Origin: Sphingomonas sp. PP-F2F-G114-C0414
GTDB taxonomy: Bacteria > Pseudomonadota > Alphaproteobacteria > Sphingomonadales > Sphingomonadaceae
Direction: 5' to 3'
DNA: 64,000 nt
Assembly (NCBI RefSeq): GCF_003688595.1
Contig: NZ_RCWT01000012.1
Coordinates: 62,001-126,000 of the forward strand
The notes under the pieces are model-generated. The model saw only the letters and a program-made list of their open reading frames with translations, made no database searches and had not been told where the DNA came from. Each line of letters starts with the position of its first letter. Within the stretch, counting starts at the first letter, position 1. Shown here in pieces: positions 9,678-18,654 of this stretch. A program made the position numbers and the translations under genes.

Positions 9678-12224
9678 ATGCACATATTCGATCGTCGGTT
9701 GTTGATCGGTTCACTTCTCGCCTCGTCGGCAATGGTGTCTCCCGCCTACGCCCAGACAGATCCTGCGCCCCCTGCCGAACAAGCCGCCCCTGCCGCGCAA
9801 ACCGCAGGCGAGTACGAAGGCGACATCGTCGTCACCGCGCAGAAGCGCGACCAGAGCATCCAGAGCGTTCCGATCAGCATCCAGGCGATCGGGACCAAGC
9901 GGCTCGACGATCTCAACATTTCGAACTTCAACCAATATACGCAGTTGCTGCCGTCGGTGTCGTTCCAGACGACGCAGCCGGGATCGACCGTCGTCTACAT
10001 GCGCGGCGTCGCATCGGGCGGCGACGGCAATCATTCGGGCCCGCTGCCCTCGGTCGGTACCTATCTCGACGAGCAGCCGGTGACGACGATCGGCGGTACG
10101 CTCGACGTCCACATCTACGACATCGCCCGGATCGAGAGCCTCGCCGGACCGCAGGGGACGCTCTACGGCGCGTCATCCGAAGCCGGCACGATCCGGATCA
10201 TCACCAACAAGCCCGATCTGAGCGGTTTCTACGGCCGGGTCGATGGCGAGGTGAACAGCGTCAAGTCGGGCGGCATCGGCAGCAAGCTCGAGGGCATGCT
10301 CAATATGCCGCTGTCCGGGTCGGCGGCGCTGCGCGTGGTCGGCTTCTATCAGCGCGATGCAGGCTATATCGACAATGTCGCCGGGTGCCGCAGCTACCTG
10401 CCCGAGCCGACCGCGACCTCGTGCACTTCCGCGAACGGCGGCGTGGTCGTCGACAATGCCGCATTCGTGAAGAAGAACTACAACGACACCGAGACCTATG
10501 GCGGCCGCGCCGCGCTGAAGGTCGATCTCGACAGCAACTGGACCGTGACGCCGACCGTCCTGTACCAGGAACAGCGCAACCACGGCACCTATGGCTACGA
10601 CCCCAAGGTTGGCGATCTCCAGGTCCAGCATTTCTTCCCCGAATACCGCCGCGACCGGTTCATCCAGGGCGCGCTGACGATCGAGGGCAAGGTCGGCAAC
10701 TGGGACGTCACCTATGCCGGCGCGTATCTCGACCGTAAGACCTTCACGTCGAGCGACTATACCGATTACGCCGAGGCGTATGACTCGATGTACTCGTCCG
10801 CGGGCGGGCTCGCCGGCTATTTCTATTACCAGGACAATGCCGGCAAGACGATCGATCCGCGGCAGAAGATCATCGGCACCGATCACTTCAAGAAGATTAG
10901 CCAGGAATTCCGCGTTGCCTCGCCGTCGGCGGATCGCTTCCGGGTCGTTTCAGGCGCCTTCTACCAGCGCCAGACGAATGCGATCTTCCAGGACTACCAG
11001 ATCGCCAATCTTGGCACCGCAGTGTCGGTCAACGGATCGCCCGGTACCTTGTGGCTGACCCAGCAAAAGCGCGTCGACACCGATTATGCGGTGTTCGGCG
11101 AGGCGAGTTTCGACATCCTGCCGACCCTCACCGCAACCGCGGGCGGCCGCGCGTACATCTACGACAATTCGCTGATCGGCTTCTACGGCTTCGGCCGCAA
11201 CCCGGCGATCGATCCGGCCGACGGCCGACCCTACACCGCCACGCCGTTCAACGCCGCGGGCAGCGGCCAGACCGGAGTCGCAGGATGCTATCTCGCCAAT
11301 GGCCAGACCCTGCGGCAGGCCTATCTGGACGGTGGCGACACCTCGACGCTGTTGCCAGCGACGGTCTCGGGCTCGCCGTGCACCAATCTTGCGACCTACA
11401 CGACGACCGGGCTGATCCCGAAGAAGACGCAGGGCCAGGGCGCGACCTACCGCTTCAACCTTACCTTCAAGCCGACCGACAAGGTCTTGGCCTATGCCAC
11501 CTTCTCGCGCGGTTTCCGCCCGGGCGGGATCAATCGTCGCGGCGACGTCGCGCCGTATGACGCGGATTTCCTGACCAATTACGAGCTCGGCCTGAAGACG
11601 ACGCTGTTCGAGCGATTGCGGTTCAACGCCGCGATCTATCAACAGCAATGGGACAAGTTCCAGTTCTCGTTCCTCGGCGCGAACAGCTTCACGATCATCC
11701 AGAACGGGCCCAATGCACGGATCCGGGGCGCGGAAGCCGATGCGAACTATTCGACCGGCGGCCTCTCGCTGACTGCCGCTGGCTCGTACACCGATGCGAA
11801 GACGCGCAACGACCTGTGCGCGACGCAGATCTGCAGCGGTGACGGCACCGACGTGCTCGCGCCATCGGGGACGCGCCTGCCGATCACGCCGCGCTTCAAG
11901 GCGAGCGGCACCGCGCGCTACAGCATGCCGATCGGCACCGCGAAGGCGTATATCCAGGGCCTCGTCGCACATCAGAGTTCGGCGTCGGCGGATATCCGAC
12001 TGGCGCAGGCGGCGACGCTGGGGCGGCTTCAAGCCTACACCACCGGCAACGCCTCGGTCGGCGCGGAGGTGTCGAACTTCACCTTCGAGGTATTCGTCCA
12101 GAACCTGTGGGACGAACGCGCGGAGCTGTCGCGCTACCAGCAATGCGGCACCTGTTCGCAGCGGACCTATATCGTCACCAGCACCCCGCGCACGATCGGG
12201 CTGCGGGCTGGCGCGAAGTTCTAA
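9678..12224 (+). CDS. TonB-dependent outer-membrane receptor (first)
   Basis: An 848-residue receptor with signal peptide (MHIFDRRLLIGSL..., cleavage near AYAQ), a TonB-box-like segment GDIVVTAQKR, a plug domain (VRG-type MRGVASGGDG, then GPQGTLYGASSEAGTIRI), and a 22-strand barrel ending in aromatic Phe as usual for outer-membrane proteins. The start at 9678 is preferred over 9627 because a GGGGG ribosome site lies 8-12 bases upstream and the signal peptide starts there. The ligand is unknown. The neighbour downstream is a secreted M20 peptidase, which might point to peptide substrates, while the upstream genes are glycosidases. Confidence 0.93.
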   Translation: MHIFDRRLLIGSLLASSAMVSPAYAQTDPAPPAEQAAPAAQTAGEYEGDIVVTAQKRDQSIQSVPISIQAIGTKRLDDLNISNFNQYTQLLPSVSFQTTQPGSTVVYMRGVASGGDGNHSGPLPSVGTYLDEQPVTTIGGTLDVHIYDIARIESLAGPQGTLYGASSEAGTIRIITNKPDLSGFYGRVDGEVNSVKSGGIGSKLEGMLNMPLSGSAALRVVGFYQRDAGYIDNVAGCRSYLPEPTATSCTSANGGVVVDNAAFVKKNYNDTETYGGRAALKVDLDSNWTVTPTVLYQEQRNHGTYGYDPKVGDLQVQHFFPEYRRDRFIQGALTIEGKVGNWDVTYAGAYLDRKTFTSSDYTDYAEAYDSMYSSAGGLAGYFYYQDNAGKTIDPRQKIIGTDHFKKISQEFRVASPSADRFRVVSGAFYQRQTNAIFQDYQIANLGTAVSVNGSPGTLWLTQQKRVDTDYAVFGEASFDILPTLTATAGGRAYIYDNSLIGFYGFGRNPAIDPADGRPYTATPFNAAGSGQTGVAGCYLANGQTLRQAYLDGGDTSTLLPATVSGSPCTNLATYTTTGLIPKKTQGQGATYRFNLTFKPTDKVLAYATFSRGFRPGGINRRGDVAPYDADFLTNYELGLKTTLFERLRFNAAIYQQQWDKFQFSFLGANSFTIIQNGPNARIRGAEADANYSTGGLSLTAAGSYTDAKTRNDLCATQICSGDGTDVLAPSGTRLPITPRFKASGTARYSMPIGTAKAYIQGLVAHQSSASADIRLAQAATLGRLQAYTTGNASVGAEVSNFTFEVFVQNLWDERAELSRYQQCGTCSQRTYIVTSTPRTIGLRAGAKF

Positions 12225-12244
12225 TGCGTATTCAAGGACATGAG

Positions 12245-13630
12245 ATGCCACTAAAGCTGCTCCTGACCTGCGCTGCCGTGACGGCCGCGATTCCCGCCAC
12301 CGCCCAGACGACGAGCTCGCCGGCCGCCACCAACGGCCTCGAAATCGCCAAGAAGATGATCGCGTTTCGCAGCGTGCGCGGTCCCGGCAACCAGACGCCG
12401 CAGCTCGCCGCCTATCTGAAGTCGGTGCTGGTCGGCGGCGGCTTTGCGGCGAGCGACGTGACGGTCACCCCGGTCGACGACACCGCCTATCTGATCGCGA
12501 CCTGGAAGGGGTCCGATGCGGCGCTGAAGCCGATCGTCGTCTCCGGGCATATCGACGTGGTCGAGGCCAAGCCCGCCGACTGGCAACGCGATCCGTTTAC
12601 CGCAGTGGTCGAGAACGGCTATCTCTACGGCCGCGGCGCCACCGACATGAAGCTCGATGCCGCGCTCGCGATCGCGACGCTGCTCGACATGAAGAAGGCG
12701 GGGTACAAACCCAAGCGCGGCATCGTCCTCGCGCTGTCCGGCGACGAGGAAACCGTCATGAAGACGTCGTCGCTGATCGCCGACCGGCTCAAGACCGCCG
12801 AGATGGCGCTCAACATCGACGGCGGCGGCGGGCTGTACGGCGAAGACGGCAAGGCCGAATATTTCACGGTCGGCGCGGCGGAAAAGACCTATGCCGACTT
12901 CCAGCTCGAAACGACCAGTGCGGGCGGCCACTCGTCCGCCCCGCGCAAAGTGAACGCGATCAACCAACTCGCCGCCGCGCTGGTGAAAATCGGCGACTAT
13001 CGATTCACGCCGCAGCTGTCGCCGATCACCAAGGGTTATTTCGAGGGCGTCGCACCGCGCCAGACGCCCGAGATCGGTGCCGCGATGCGCGCTTTCGCCG
13101 CCAATCCCAAGGACGAGAAGGCGATCGAGACGCTCGCCGCCAACCCAGGGTATGTCGGCCAGATCGGCACGACCTGCGTCACGTCGATGATCAGCGGCGG
13201 TCACGCGCTCAACGCCTTGCCGCAGCGCGCGACCGCGAACATCAACTGCCGCATCTTCCCCGGCGTGAAACCGGCGACCGTGATGGCCGAACTCGCCAAG
13301 GTCGCCGCCGACCCCGGCGTCAAGTTCAGCGACGTCACCGAAGGGTCGAACCCGACCGACGCCTCGCCGTTGCGCGCCGACCTGATGGGTGCGGTCAAGA
13401 CGGCGATGGCCAAGATCCGCCCCGGCGTGCCGATCTTCCCGAGCATGTCGGCGGGCGCGAGCGATTCGATGTGGTACCGCTCGGTCGGCGTACCTAGCTA
13501 CGGCGTCAGCCCGACCTTCATCAAGCAGTCCGACGACTTCAGCCACGGCCTCAACGAGCGCACGCCGATCGACAACATCCCGCTGGCGATCACCTATTAC
13601 CGCTCGCTGCTCACCGACCTGACGAAATAG
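12245..13630 (+). CDS. secreted M20-family metallopeptidase
   Basis: A 461-residue zinc peptidase (M20/M25/M40). The signal peptide begins at MPLKLLL and cleaves near ATAQ (18-21). Zinc and catalytic residues are visible: H102 and D104 in SGHIDVV, D134 in GRGATDMK, and E168/E169 in GDEET. A lid/dimerisation domain with GGHSSAP follows. AAGGA lies 8 bases upstream of 12245. An alternative ATG at 12224 overlaps the receptor stop codon and would add seven residues. Gap to the receptor is 20 bp, so the two are very likely co-transcribed. Periplasmic hydrolysis of imported peptides is the simplest role; it could also act on N-acyl amino acids. Confidence 0.9.
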   Translation: MPLKLLLTCAAVTAAIPATAQTTSSPAATNGLEIAKKMIAFRSVRGPGNQTPQLAAYLKSVLVGGGFAASDVTVTPVDDTAYLIATWKGSDAALKPIVVSGHIDVVEAKPADWQRDPFTAVVENGYLYGRGATDMKLDAALAIATLLDMKKAGYKPKRGIVLALSGDEETVMKTSSLIADRLKTAEMALNIDGGGGLYGEDGKAEYFTVGAAEKTYADFQLETTSAGGHSSAPRKVNAINQLAAALVKIGDYRFTPQLSPITKGYFEGVAPRQTPEIGAAMRAFAANPKDEKAIETLAANPGYVGQIGTTCVTSMISGGHALNALPQRATANINCRIFPGVKPATVMAELAKVAADPGVKFSDVTEGSNPTDASPLRADLMGAVKTAMAKIRPGVPIFPSMSAGASDSMWYRSVGVPSYGVSPTFIKQSDDFSHGLNERTPIDNIPLAITYYRSLLTDLTK

Positions 13631-13641
13631 GTGCGCGCGGC

Positions 13642-14454
13642 TTACGCGTTCGCGCGCGCCCACTCGGCCGCGTCGGCGACCTGCGCGGCATCGGGCGTCA
13701 CGCCGGTGTAGAGCACGAACTGTTGCAGCGCCTGCAGAGTCGCGACCTCGGTCCCGGTGATGCAGCGCTTGCCCGCGTCCGCGGCGGCGCGCAGGAACGG
13801 CGTCTCGGGCGGATATTGCACCACGTCGAACGCGATGTCGCACGCCGCGATCATGTCGGGCGAGAATGCCAGAGCGTCCGCATCCGCCCCGGTCATCCCG
13901 ATCGGCGTCACGTTGATCAGGAGCGCCGCCGCCCCGCTCGCTTCGGATGCCCAACGATATCCGTACAGATCGGCGAGCGCCCGCCCAGCCGCCGCATTGC
14001 GCGCGACGATCGTGCCATCGCGGAAACCGCTGTCGCTCAGCGCGGCGGCGACCGCCTTCGCCATCCCGCCCGAGCCGTGCAGCACGAACGCGAGCGATCG
14101 ATCGATATCGCTGACCAGATCGACGACCGCACCGTAATCCGTGTTGTGCCCGGTCAGCACGCCGTCGTCGTTGACGATCGTGTTCACGCTGTCGATCGCA
14201 CTCGCCGATGGCGCCAGACCGTCCAGCAGCGCGATCACCGCCTCCTTGAACGGCATCGAGATCGCACAGCCACGAATATCCAGCGCGCGAATGCCTCCTA
14301 TCGCCGCAGGCAGGTCGGAGGTCGAGAACGACTTGTACAAATAATCGAGCCCGGTCAGTGCGTAGAGCCGGTTGTGAAAACGAGTGCCGAAATTGCCGGG
14401 CCTCGCCGACAACGACATGCACAGACGTGTATCGCGTCCGATCGGCGGTTTCAT
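13642..14454 (-). CDS. shikimate 5-dehydrogenase-like protein
   Basis: A 270-residue AroE-family oxidoreductase. The substrate domain shows the catalytic Lys/Asp pair, K70 in SMPFKEAV and D106 in GHNTDYGA. The Rossmann half has a glycine-rich HGSGGMAKAV loop near 123-132. The start at 14454 is set by an excellent AAGGAG six bases upstream; the frame runs further to 14508 without such a site. It converges with the peptidase (11 bp apart) and diverges from the second receptor. It is not in an aromatic-biosynthesis cluster, so it may be a paralogue (quinate/shikimate or another substrate) rather than the housekeeping AroE. Confidence 0.85.
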   Translation of the reverse strand: MKPPIGRDTRLCMSLSARPGNFGTRFHNRLYALTGLDYLYKSFSTSDLPAAIGGIRALDIRGCAISMPFKEAVIALLDGLAPSASAIDSVNTIVNDDGVLTGHNTDYGAVVDLVSDIDRSLAFVLHGSGGMAKAVAAALSDSGFRDGTIVARNAAAGRALADLYGYRWASEASGAAALLINVTPIGMTGADADALAFSPDMIAACDIAFDVVQYPPETPFLRAAADAGKRCITGTEVATLQALQQFVLYTGVTPDAAQVADAAEWARANA

Positions 14455-14550
14455 GCGGCTCTCCTTCGTCATTCCCGCGTCTATATACCGTCCGGCCGGC
14501 GCCACCATCCCGCCCCCTCAAAGCTGAGCTTTAGGCATCCGATCAAAATA

Positions 14551-14565
14551 GATATTGGTAATCCC
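14551..14565. promoter_or_regulatory. candidate operator sharing a TTGGTA motif
   Basis: GATATTGGTAATCCC lies 45-59 bp upstream of the second receptor gene. Its reverse complement matches the segment 27151-27165 upstream of GH31 at 12 of 15 bases. A shared regulator of receptor and glycosidase is a possibility; I cannot name it. Confidence 0.25.
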
Positions 14566-14609
14566 ACTATATCAATGGAGTTTATCGGCACAGGTTCGGG
14601 GGACGCGAT

Positions 14610-17111
14610 ATGGTGCTGACTGCTTTGCTGATGACGTTACAGAGTGCCGAGCAGGTGCCGCAGACCCCGCCGCCACAGCCAGCACCCGTAGCGACGTCGG
14701 CCGCGCAATCGGCGCAGTCCACAGGCGAGCAGGAACGCGCAGGCCCGGCGTCGGGCGATGGAGGTGGCGACATCCTCGTCACCGCACGCCGCCGCGCGGA
14801 AACCGTCCAGAGCGTGCCGATCGCGATGTCGGTGATCGGCGGCACCGCGATCGCCGACACCGGCGCGTACAATGTCAGCCGCATCACGCAGCTTGCACCG
14901 ACGCTGCAATTCTATTCGACCAACCCGCGCAATTCGGCCGCCAACATCCGCGGGCTCGGCGCGCCGTTCGGGCTGACCAACGACGGCATCGAACAGGGCG
15001 TCGGCATCTATGTCGACCAGGTCTATTACAGCCGCATCGCCTCGGCGACGTTCGACTTCACCGATACCGAGCGGATCGAGATCCTTCGCGGACCGCAGGG
15101 CACCCTATACGGCAAGAACACCACCGCGGGCGCGATCAACGTCACCACACGCGCGCCGAGCTTCACGCCCGAGGCGCGCGTCGAGCTGAGCGGCGGCAAT
15201 TACGATTTCTTCCAGGGCAAGGCGTCGGTGTCGGGGCCGCTGGTCGACGACAAGCTGGCGATCCGGCTGTCGACGTCGATCACGACACGGCGCGGCACGA
15301 TCTACAATTCGCGCACCGACACCTATCTCAACAGCCAGGACAATCTCGGATTTCGCGGCCAGCTGCTGTGGCGTGCGGCCTCCAATCTCGACCTGACGCT
15401 GTACGGCGATTACGGCCGGCAGAACCCCAATTGCTGCGTCCAATATTACGCGCGGGTCGGCACGACGCAGCGCCCGCTCAACCGGCAATATGCGGCGCTC
15501 GCCGCGGCGCAGGGCTATGTCGTGCCCTCGACGAACGCGTTCGACCGCGTGACCGACGTCGATACGCCGTTGCGCGCGAAGCAGGAACTGGGCGGCGCAT
15601 CGCTGCTCGCGAATTGGGATCTCGGCCCGGCGACGGTGACGTCGGTGACGGCGTGGCGGTTCTGGCATTGGGACCCGTCGAACGATCGCGACTTCATCGG
15701 CCTGCCGATCACCCCGGTCTCGGCAAACCCGTCGCAGCAGAGCCAGTTCAGCCAGGAACTGCGGGTCGGATCGAACGGCACGCACGCGGTCGACTACACG
15801 GTCGGCGTCTTCTACTTCCACCAGACGATCGATACGCAGGGTCTTCAGGTGCAGGGGCCCGCGGCGAGCCGGTTCCTGCTCAATCCCGGCAACGGTGTCG
15901 CGCCCGGCGCCACCGGATGCGCGACCGCGACCACCGCGGCCTGCAACCCGTCGGTGCTCGACGGGCTGACCAGCCGCAATACGATCGGCTTCACCAACAC
16001 CAGCGCCGCGCTGTTCGGAAAGCTCACCTGGCATGCCACGAACAAGCTTCAGATCGCGCCCGGCCTGCGGTTGAACTACGACAAGAAGGATGGCGATTAC
16101 GTATCCGTCGTCACCACCGGCAATGGCGGCACCACGCTGACAGCCGATCAGCGCGGCGTGCTCGCACCGCAAAGCTACAAGCCGAAATTCGATAACTGGA
16201 ACCTGTCGGGCGACATCACCGCGTCGTACACCGTGACCCCCGACATCCACGCCTATGCGACCTATGCGCGCAGCTATAAATCGGGCGGCATCAATCTGTC
16301 GGGTCTGCCGCTCGACGCCAACAACAATCCGATCCTCGCCTCGGCGACCGTGAAGCCGGAAAAGGTCAATCATTACGAGCTGGGGCTGAAGACGCAGTTC
16401 GCCGATCGGCGCGTGACGTTGAACATCGCCGGGTTCTGGACCGAGATCGCGGATTACCAGGCGACCGTCACCAACAACCAGTATTCGGTGTTGCGCGGCT
16501 ATCTCGCGAACGCGGGCAAGGTACGCACGCGCGGTCTCGAATTCGACTCCGCGTTCCGGCCGTCGGAGCGGCTGAACCTGTACGTCAACGGCGCCTACAC
16601 CGACGCCAAATACGTCAAGTTCGTCGATGCGCCCTGCCCGCCCGAACTGACCGGCGGCACCGCGGCGGATGCGACGCACCCGGCGAGCCCCGCGGGCCAG
16701 GCCGGCACCGCGACCCGGCCGTCGTACAGCCCGGCGAGTTGCGACATCTCGGGGCAGCGCCTGCCCGGCGTCTCGAAATTCGCGCTCTCCTACGGGGCGG
16801 AATACGACCTGCCGGCGCGGATCGCGGGCAAGGATGGCCAGCTCTATGTCGGTTATGACGGCAGCTACCGGTCGCATTTCTCGTCGAACCCGTCGGAGTC
16901 GATTTATACCGAGATCAACGGCTATTCGCTGAGCAACTTCCGCGTCGGGTTCCGCGAGCGCGAGGGGATCAATGCGTTTCTCTGGCTCCGCAATGCGTTC
17001 GACGAGCATTACTATGATGTACTCGCAACCCAGTCGGGCAGCACCGGCCTGATCGTCGGCCAACCCGGCGATCCAAGGACCTACGGCGCGACGATTTCCA
17101 CGCGGTTCTGA
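14610..17111 (+). CDS. TonB-dependent outer-membrane receptor (second)
   Basis: An 833-residue receptor. A short hydrophobic N-terminus (MVLTALLMTL) is followed by a Pro/Ala/Gln-rich linker, then the TonB-box-like GDILVTARRR, a plug domain (IRGLGAPFG, RGPQGTLYGKNTTAGAINV) and a barrel ending in STRF. GGGGG precedes the ATG by about 8 bases. The signal peptide lacks an obvious basic n-region, so the true start might differ, although I see no better in-frame start. It stands alone, divergent from the shikimate dehydrogenase-like gene and closed by a strong terminator. The ligand is unknown; position suggests a glycan or aromatic substrate. Confidence 0.92.
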   Translation: MVLTALLMTLQSAEQVPQTPPPQPAPVATSAAQSAQSTGEQERAGPASGDGGGDILVTARRRAETVQSVPIAMSVIGGTAIADTGAYNVSRITQLAPTLQFYSTNPRNSAANIRGLGAPFGLTNDGIEQGVGIYVDQVYYSRIASATFDFTDTERIEILRGPQGTLYGKNTTAGAINVTTRAPSFTPEARVELSGGNYDFFQGKASVSGPLVDDKLAIRLSTSITTRRGTIYNSRTDTYLNSQDNLGFRGQLLWRAASNLDLTLYGDYGRQNPNCCVQYYARVGTTQRPLNRQYAALAAAQGYVVPSTNAFDRVTDVDTPLRAKQELGGASLLANWDLGPATVTSVTAWRFWHWDPSNDRDFIGLPITPVSANPSQQSQFSQELRVGSNGTHAVDYTVGVFYFHQTIDTQGLQVQGPAASRFLLNPGNGVAPGATGCATATTAACNPSVLDGLTSRNTIGFTNTSAALFGKLTWHATNKLQIAPGLRLNYDKKDGDYVSVVTTGNGGTTLTADQRGVLAPQSYKPKFDNWNLSGDITASYTVTPDIHAYATYARSYKSGGINLSGLPLDANNNPILASATVKPEKVNHYELGLKTQFADRRVTLNIAGFWTEIADYQATVTNNQYSVLRGYLANAGKVRTRGLEFDSAFRPSERLNLYVNGAYTDAKYVKFVDAPCPPELTGGTAADATHPASPAGQAGTATRPSYSPASCDISGQRLPGVSKFALSYGAEYDLPARIAGKDGQLYVGYDGSYRSHFSSNPSESIYTEINGYSLSNFRVGFREREGINAFLWLRNAFDEHYYDVLATQSGSTGLIVGQPGDPRTYGATISTRF

Positions 17112-17117
17112 CGAAAA

Positions 17118-17154
17118 ACGGCGGCCTGTTTTCCAACAGGCCGCCGTCTTTATT
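17118..17154 (+). terminator. Rho-independent terminator of the second receptor
   Basis: A perfect 13-bp stem (ACGGCGGCCTGTT / AACAGGCCGCCGT) with a TTCC loop is followed by CTTTATTT. It starts 7 bp after the receptor stop. It may also work for the convergent stress operon, whose last stop is at 17169. Confidence 0.9.
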
Positions 17155-17168
17155 TAAGCCGTAGTAGC

Positions 17169-17804
17169 TCAGTAGGTCGTCGACGTCGTGGTCGGCCGAT
17201 ACCGGCTCCGCTCGGCAGCGACTTCGTCACGCGTATAGGCGGGAGCAGCCTCGTCGAAGCGGCTCCAGCCGTCCTGGCGATACGCCGCGCCGCGCGTCGT
17301 CGCGTCGACCGAGCGGTTGCGATCGAGCACCGCTTCGGCTTCGGTGACCAAATCGTCCTCGACGCGCGCGCTCAGCAGCGTGCCACCGCGACGGACGCCT
17401 TCCGAATAGACATGCGCGTCTTCTTCGGAGTGGCCTGCGTCCTTCAATGCGCCAACGATGGTGCCGGTCGCGGCCCCGCCGGCCGCACCGATTCCGGCGC
17501 CGACCACGGTCGAGGCGAGCCAGCCGGCCGCGACGATCGGGCCAAGGCCTGGGATCGCGAGCAGACCGAGCCCGGCGAGCAGGCCGCCGACGCCGCCGAC
17601 CGCTGCGCCGGTCGAGACACCGCGGCTGACATCGCCGCGGTCGTCGACGTCGCCGAGCGTCGTGTCCGTATCGCCATGCGCGCCGTCGGCGTTGCTCGCG
17701 ACGATGCTGATATGGCTATGCGGTACGCCCAGCCGCTCGAGATCGTGGAGCGCGGCGGTTGCGTCGGCATAGTCGTCGAACAGGCGTGTGAGTGTCTTGG
17801 TCAT
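17169..17804 (-). CDS. YflT-like general stress protein with glycine zipper
   Basis: A 211-residue protein. Residues 1-55 resemble the YflT / general stress protein 17M N-terminal domain (LFDDYADATAALHDLERLG). Residues 62-125 form a glycine-rich membrane-inserting zipper (GAAVGGVGGLLAGLG onwards). The tail is charged and ends in Thr/Tyr repeats (TTTSTTY). AGGAGAG lies a few bases before the ATG. Third gene of a stress-type operon, 23 bp behind the PepSY-like gene. Homologues are induced by heat, salt or ethanol in bacilli; in sphingomonads they are commonly under the general stress response, but no clear EcfG promoter is visible here. Confidence 0.75.
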   Translation of the reverse strand: MTKTLTRLFDDYADATAALHDLERLGVPHSHISIVASNADGAHGDTDTTLGDVDDRGDVSRGVSTGAAVGGVGGLLAGLGLLAIPGLGPIVAAGWLASTVVGAGIGAAGGAATGTIVGALKDAGHSEEDAHVYSEGVRRGGTLLSARVEDDLVTEAEAVLDRNRSVDATTRGAAYRQDGWSRFDEAAPAYTRDEVAAERSRYRPTTTSTTY

Positions 17805-17827
17805 CGTTTCTCTCCTAAGGATTGGGA

Positions 17828-18142
17828 TCAGCGCGCGGTCACGTTGCCCTTGTAGTCGAGCCCGACATGGACCTTCTTGCCGCCGCGGGTCGCCATCCCG
17901 CGCCAGACGCCGTCCTTGTCCTTGGTCAGCGCGGACACCGATCGATAGCCGGCCTTGGTCAACCGACCGCGCGCCTGGTCTTGCGAGAAGGAATTGGCGC
18001 CGCTGGCGGGGGCGGCGACATGGGCTGCGTCGTTGTTCTTGATAGCGGGGTTGTGCGCGCCGGTATGCGTCGCGGTCTGTGCGACGGCGCTCGACGCCAG
18101 CAGCATTGCGCCACAGGCCATAAATGCTCGAACAGTCATCAT
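17828..18142 (-). CDS. small secreted PepSY-like protein
   Basis: A 104-residue protein with signal peptide (MMTVRAFMACGAMLLASSAVAQ). The mature part has the shape of a PepSY-like module: SFSQDQARGRLTKAGY, then a Lys/Gly-rich beta segment ending in KKVHVGLDYKGNVTAR. AAGGAG lies 4 or 7 bases before the two adjacent ATGs (18142 and 18139); either may be used. PepSY-type proteins are thought to bind or inhibit envelope enzymes, but function here is unproven. Middle gene of the stress operon. Confidence 0.75.
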   Translation of the reverse strand: MMTVRAFMACGAMLLASSAVAQTATHTGAHNPAIKNNDAAHVAAPASGANSFSQDQARGRLTKAGYRSVSALTKDKDGVWRGMATRGGKKVHVGLDYKGNVTAR

Positions 18143-18183
18143 ACTCTCCTTTGTTTCTTGTTCTTCGATAATCCGCAGTCGGG

Positions 18184-18210
18184 GCGGCAGTTCCACGCTG
18201 GAACTGCCGC
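18184..18210 (-). other. intercistronic hairpin in stress operon
   Basis: A perfect 12-bp inverted repeat (GCGGCAGTTCCA / TGGAACTGCCGC) with a 3-nt loop lies between the GlsB-like and PepSY-like genes. No T-run follows on the transcribed strand, so it is more likely an RNA-stability or processing element than a terminator. Confidence 0.55.
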
Positions 18211-18219
18211 GCCGTTTGC

Positions 18220-18489
18220 TCAGCGTGCCGTGCCGCGACGAAACAGGTTGATGATCGCGAGCAGGATGACCGCGCCGACCAGCGAGATCAGGATCGACTG
18301 GATGTTGAGCGCGCCGTCCATGATCGAGGCGCCACCGATCAGCGGCGTGATCAGGAACCCGGCGAGCAACGCGCCGACGATCCCGACGACGATGTTGAGG
18401 AAGATCCCCTGCTGCGCATCGGTCCGCATGATCATGCTGGCGACCCAGCCGATGAGTCCGCCGACGACGAGAAGGATGATGAGGTTCAT
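18220..18489 (-). CDS. GlsB/YeaQ/YmgE-family stress-response membrane protein
   Basis: An 89-residue integral membrane protein with three hydrophobic segments (about 3-20, 31-50, 63-82). The start MNLIILLVVGGLIGWVASMIM is the family signature, as is the NIVVGIVGALLAGFL core. Transglycosylase-associated is the historic label, without biochemical proof. It opens the three-gene stress operon. The Shine-Dalgarno is weak (AGGGAA 9 bases upstream). Confidence 0.88.
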   Translation of the reverse strand: MNLIILLVVGGLIGWVASMIMRTDAQQGIFLNIVVGIVGALLAGFLITPLIGGASIMDGALNIQSILISLVGAVILLAIINLFRRGTAR

Positions 18490-18603
18490 GATGAGGTTCC
18501 CTGGGGTGGTTGTAGTACGGGATGCTCAACAGTCGGATGCGCGGTTCCGTTCAGATCGCATCTTTTGCCGGTTGGTGCAGAAGTACCGGGGTGATTGGTA
18601 TTT

Positions 18604-18626
18604 TTGTTCTGCGCGGTGCGGAACAA
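18604..18626. promoter_or_regulatory. interrupted palindrome in the divergent GlsB / PAS-LuxR promoter region
   Basis: TTGTTCTGC and GCGGAACAA form a near-perfect inverted repeat (8 of 9 pairs) around a GCGGT spacer. It ends 29 bp before the PAS-LuxR start and lies 115 bp upstream of the GlsB-like start. The size and symmetry fit a dimeric LuxR-type HTH, so autoregulation is plausible. It could alternatively be a leader hairpin. Confidence 0.4.
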
Positions 18627-18654
18627 GAGTACCCCGGCCGGCGCTGGACGGGGT

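Noticed and set aside
15105..17063. 652-residue minus-strand frame opposite the second receptor
   Set aside because: Arg/Val-rich composition without domain; the receptor frame is complete.
18528..18548. possible general-stress (EcfG) promoter for the stress operon
   Set aside because: GGAAC and GTT are present on the minus strand but only 13 bases apart; the known spacing is about 16-17.
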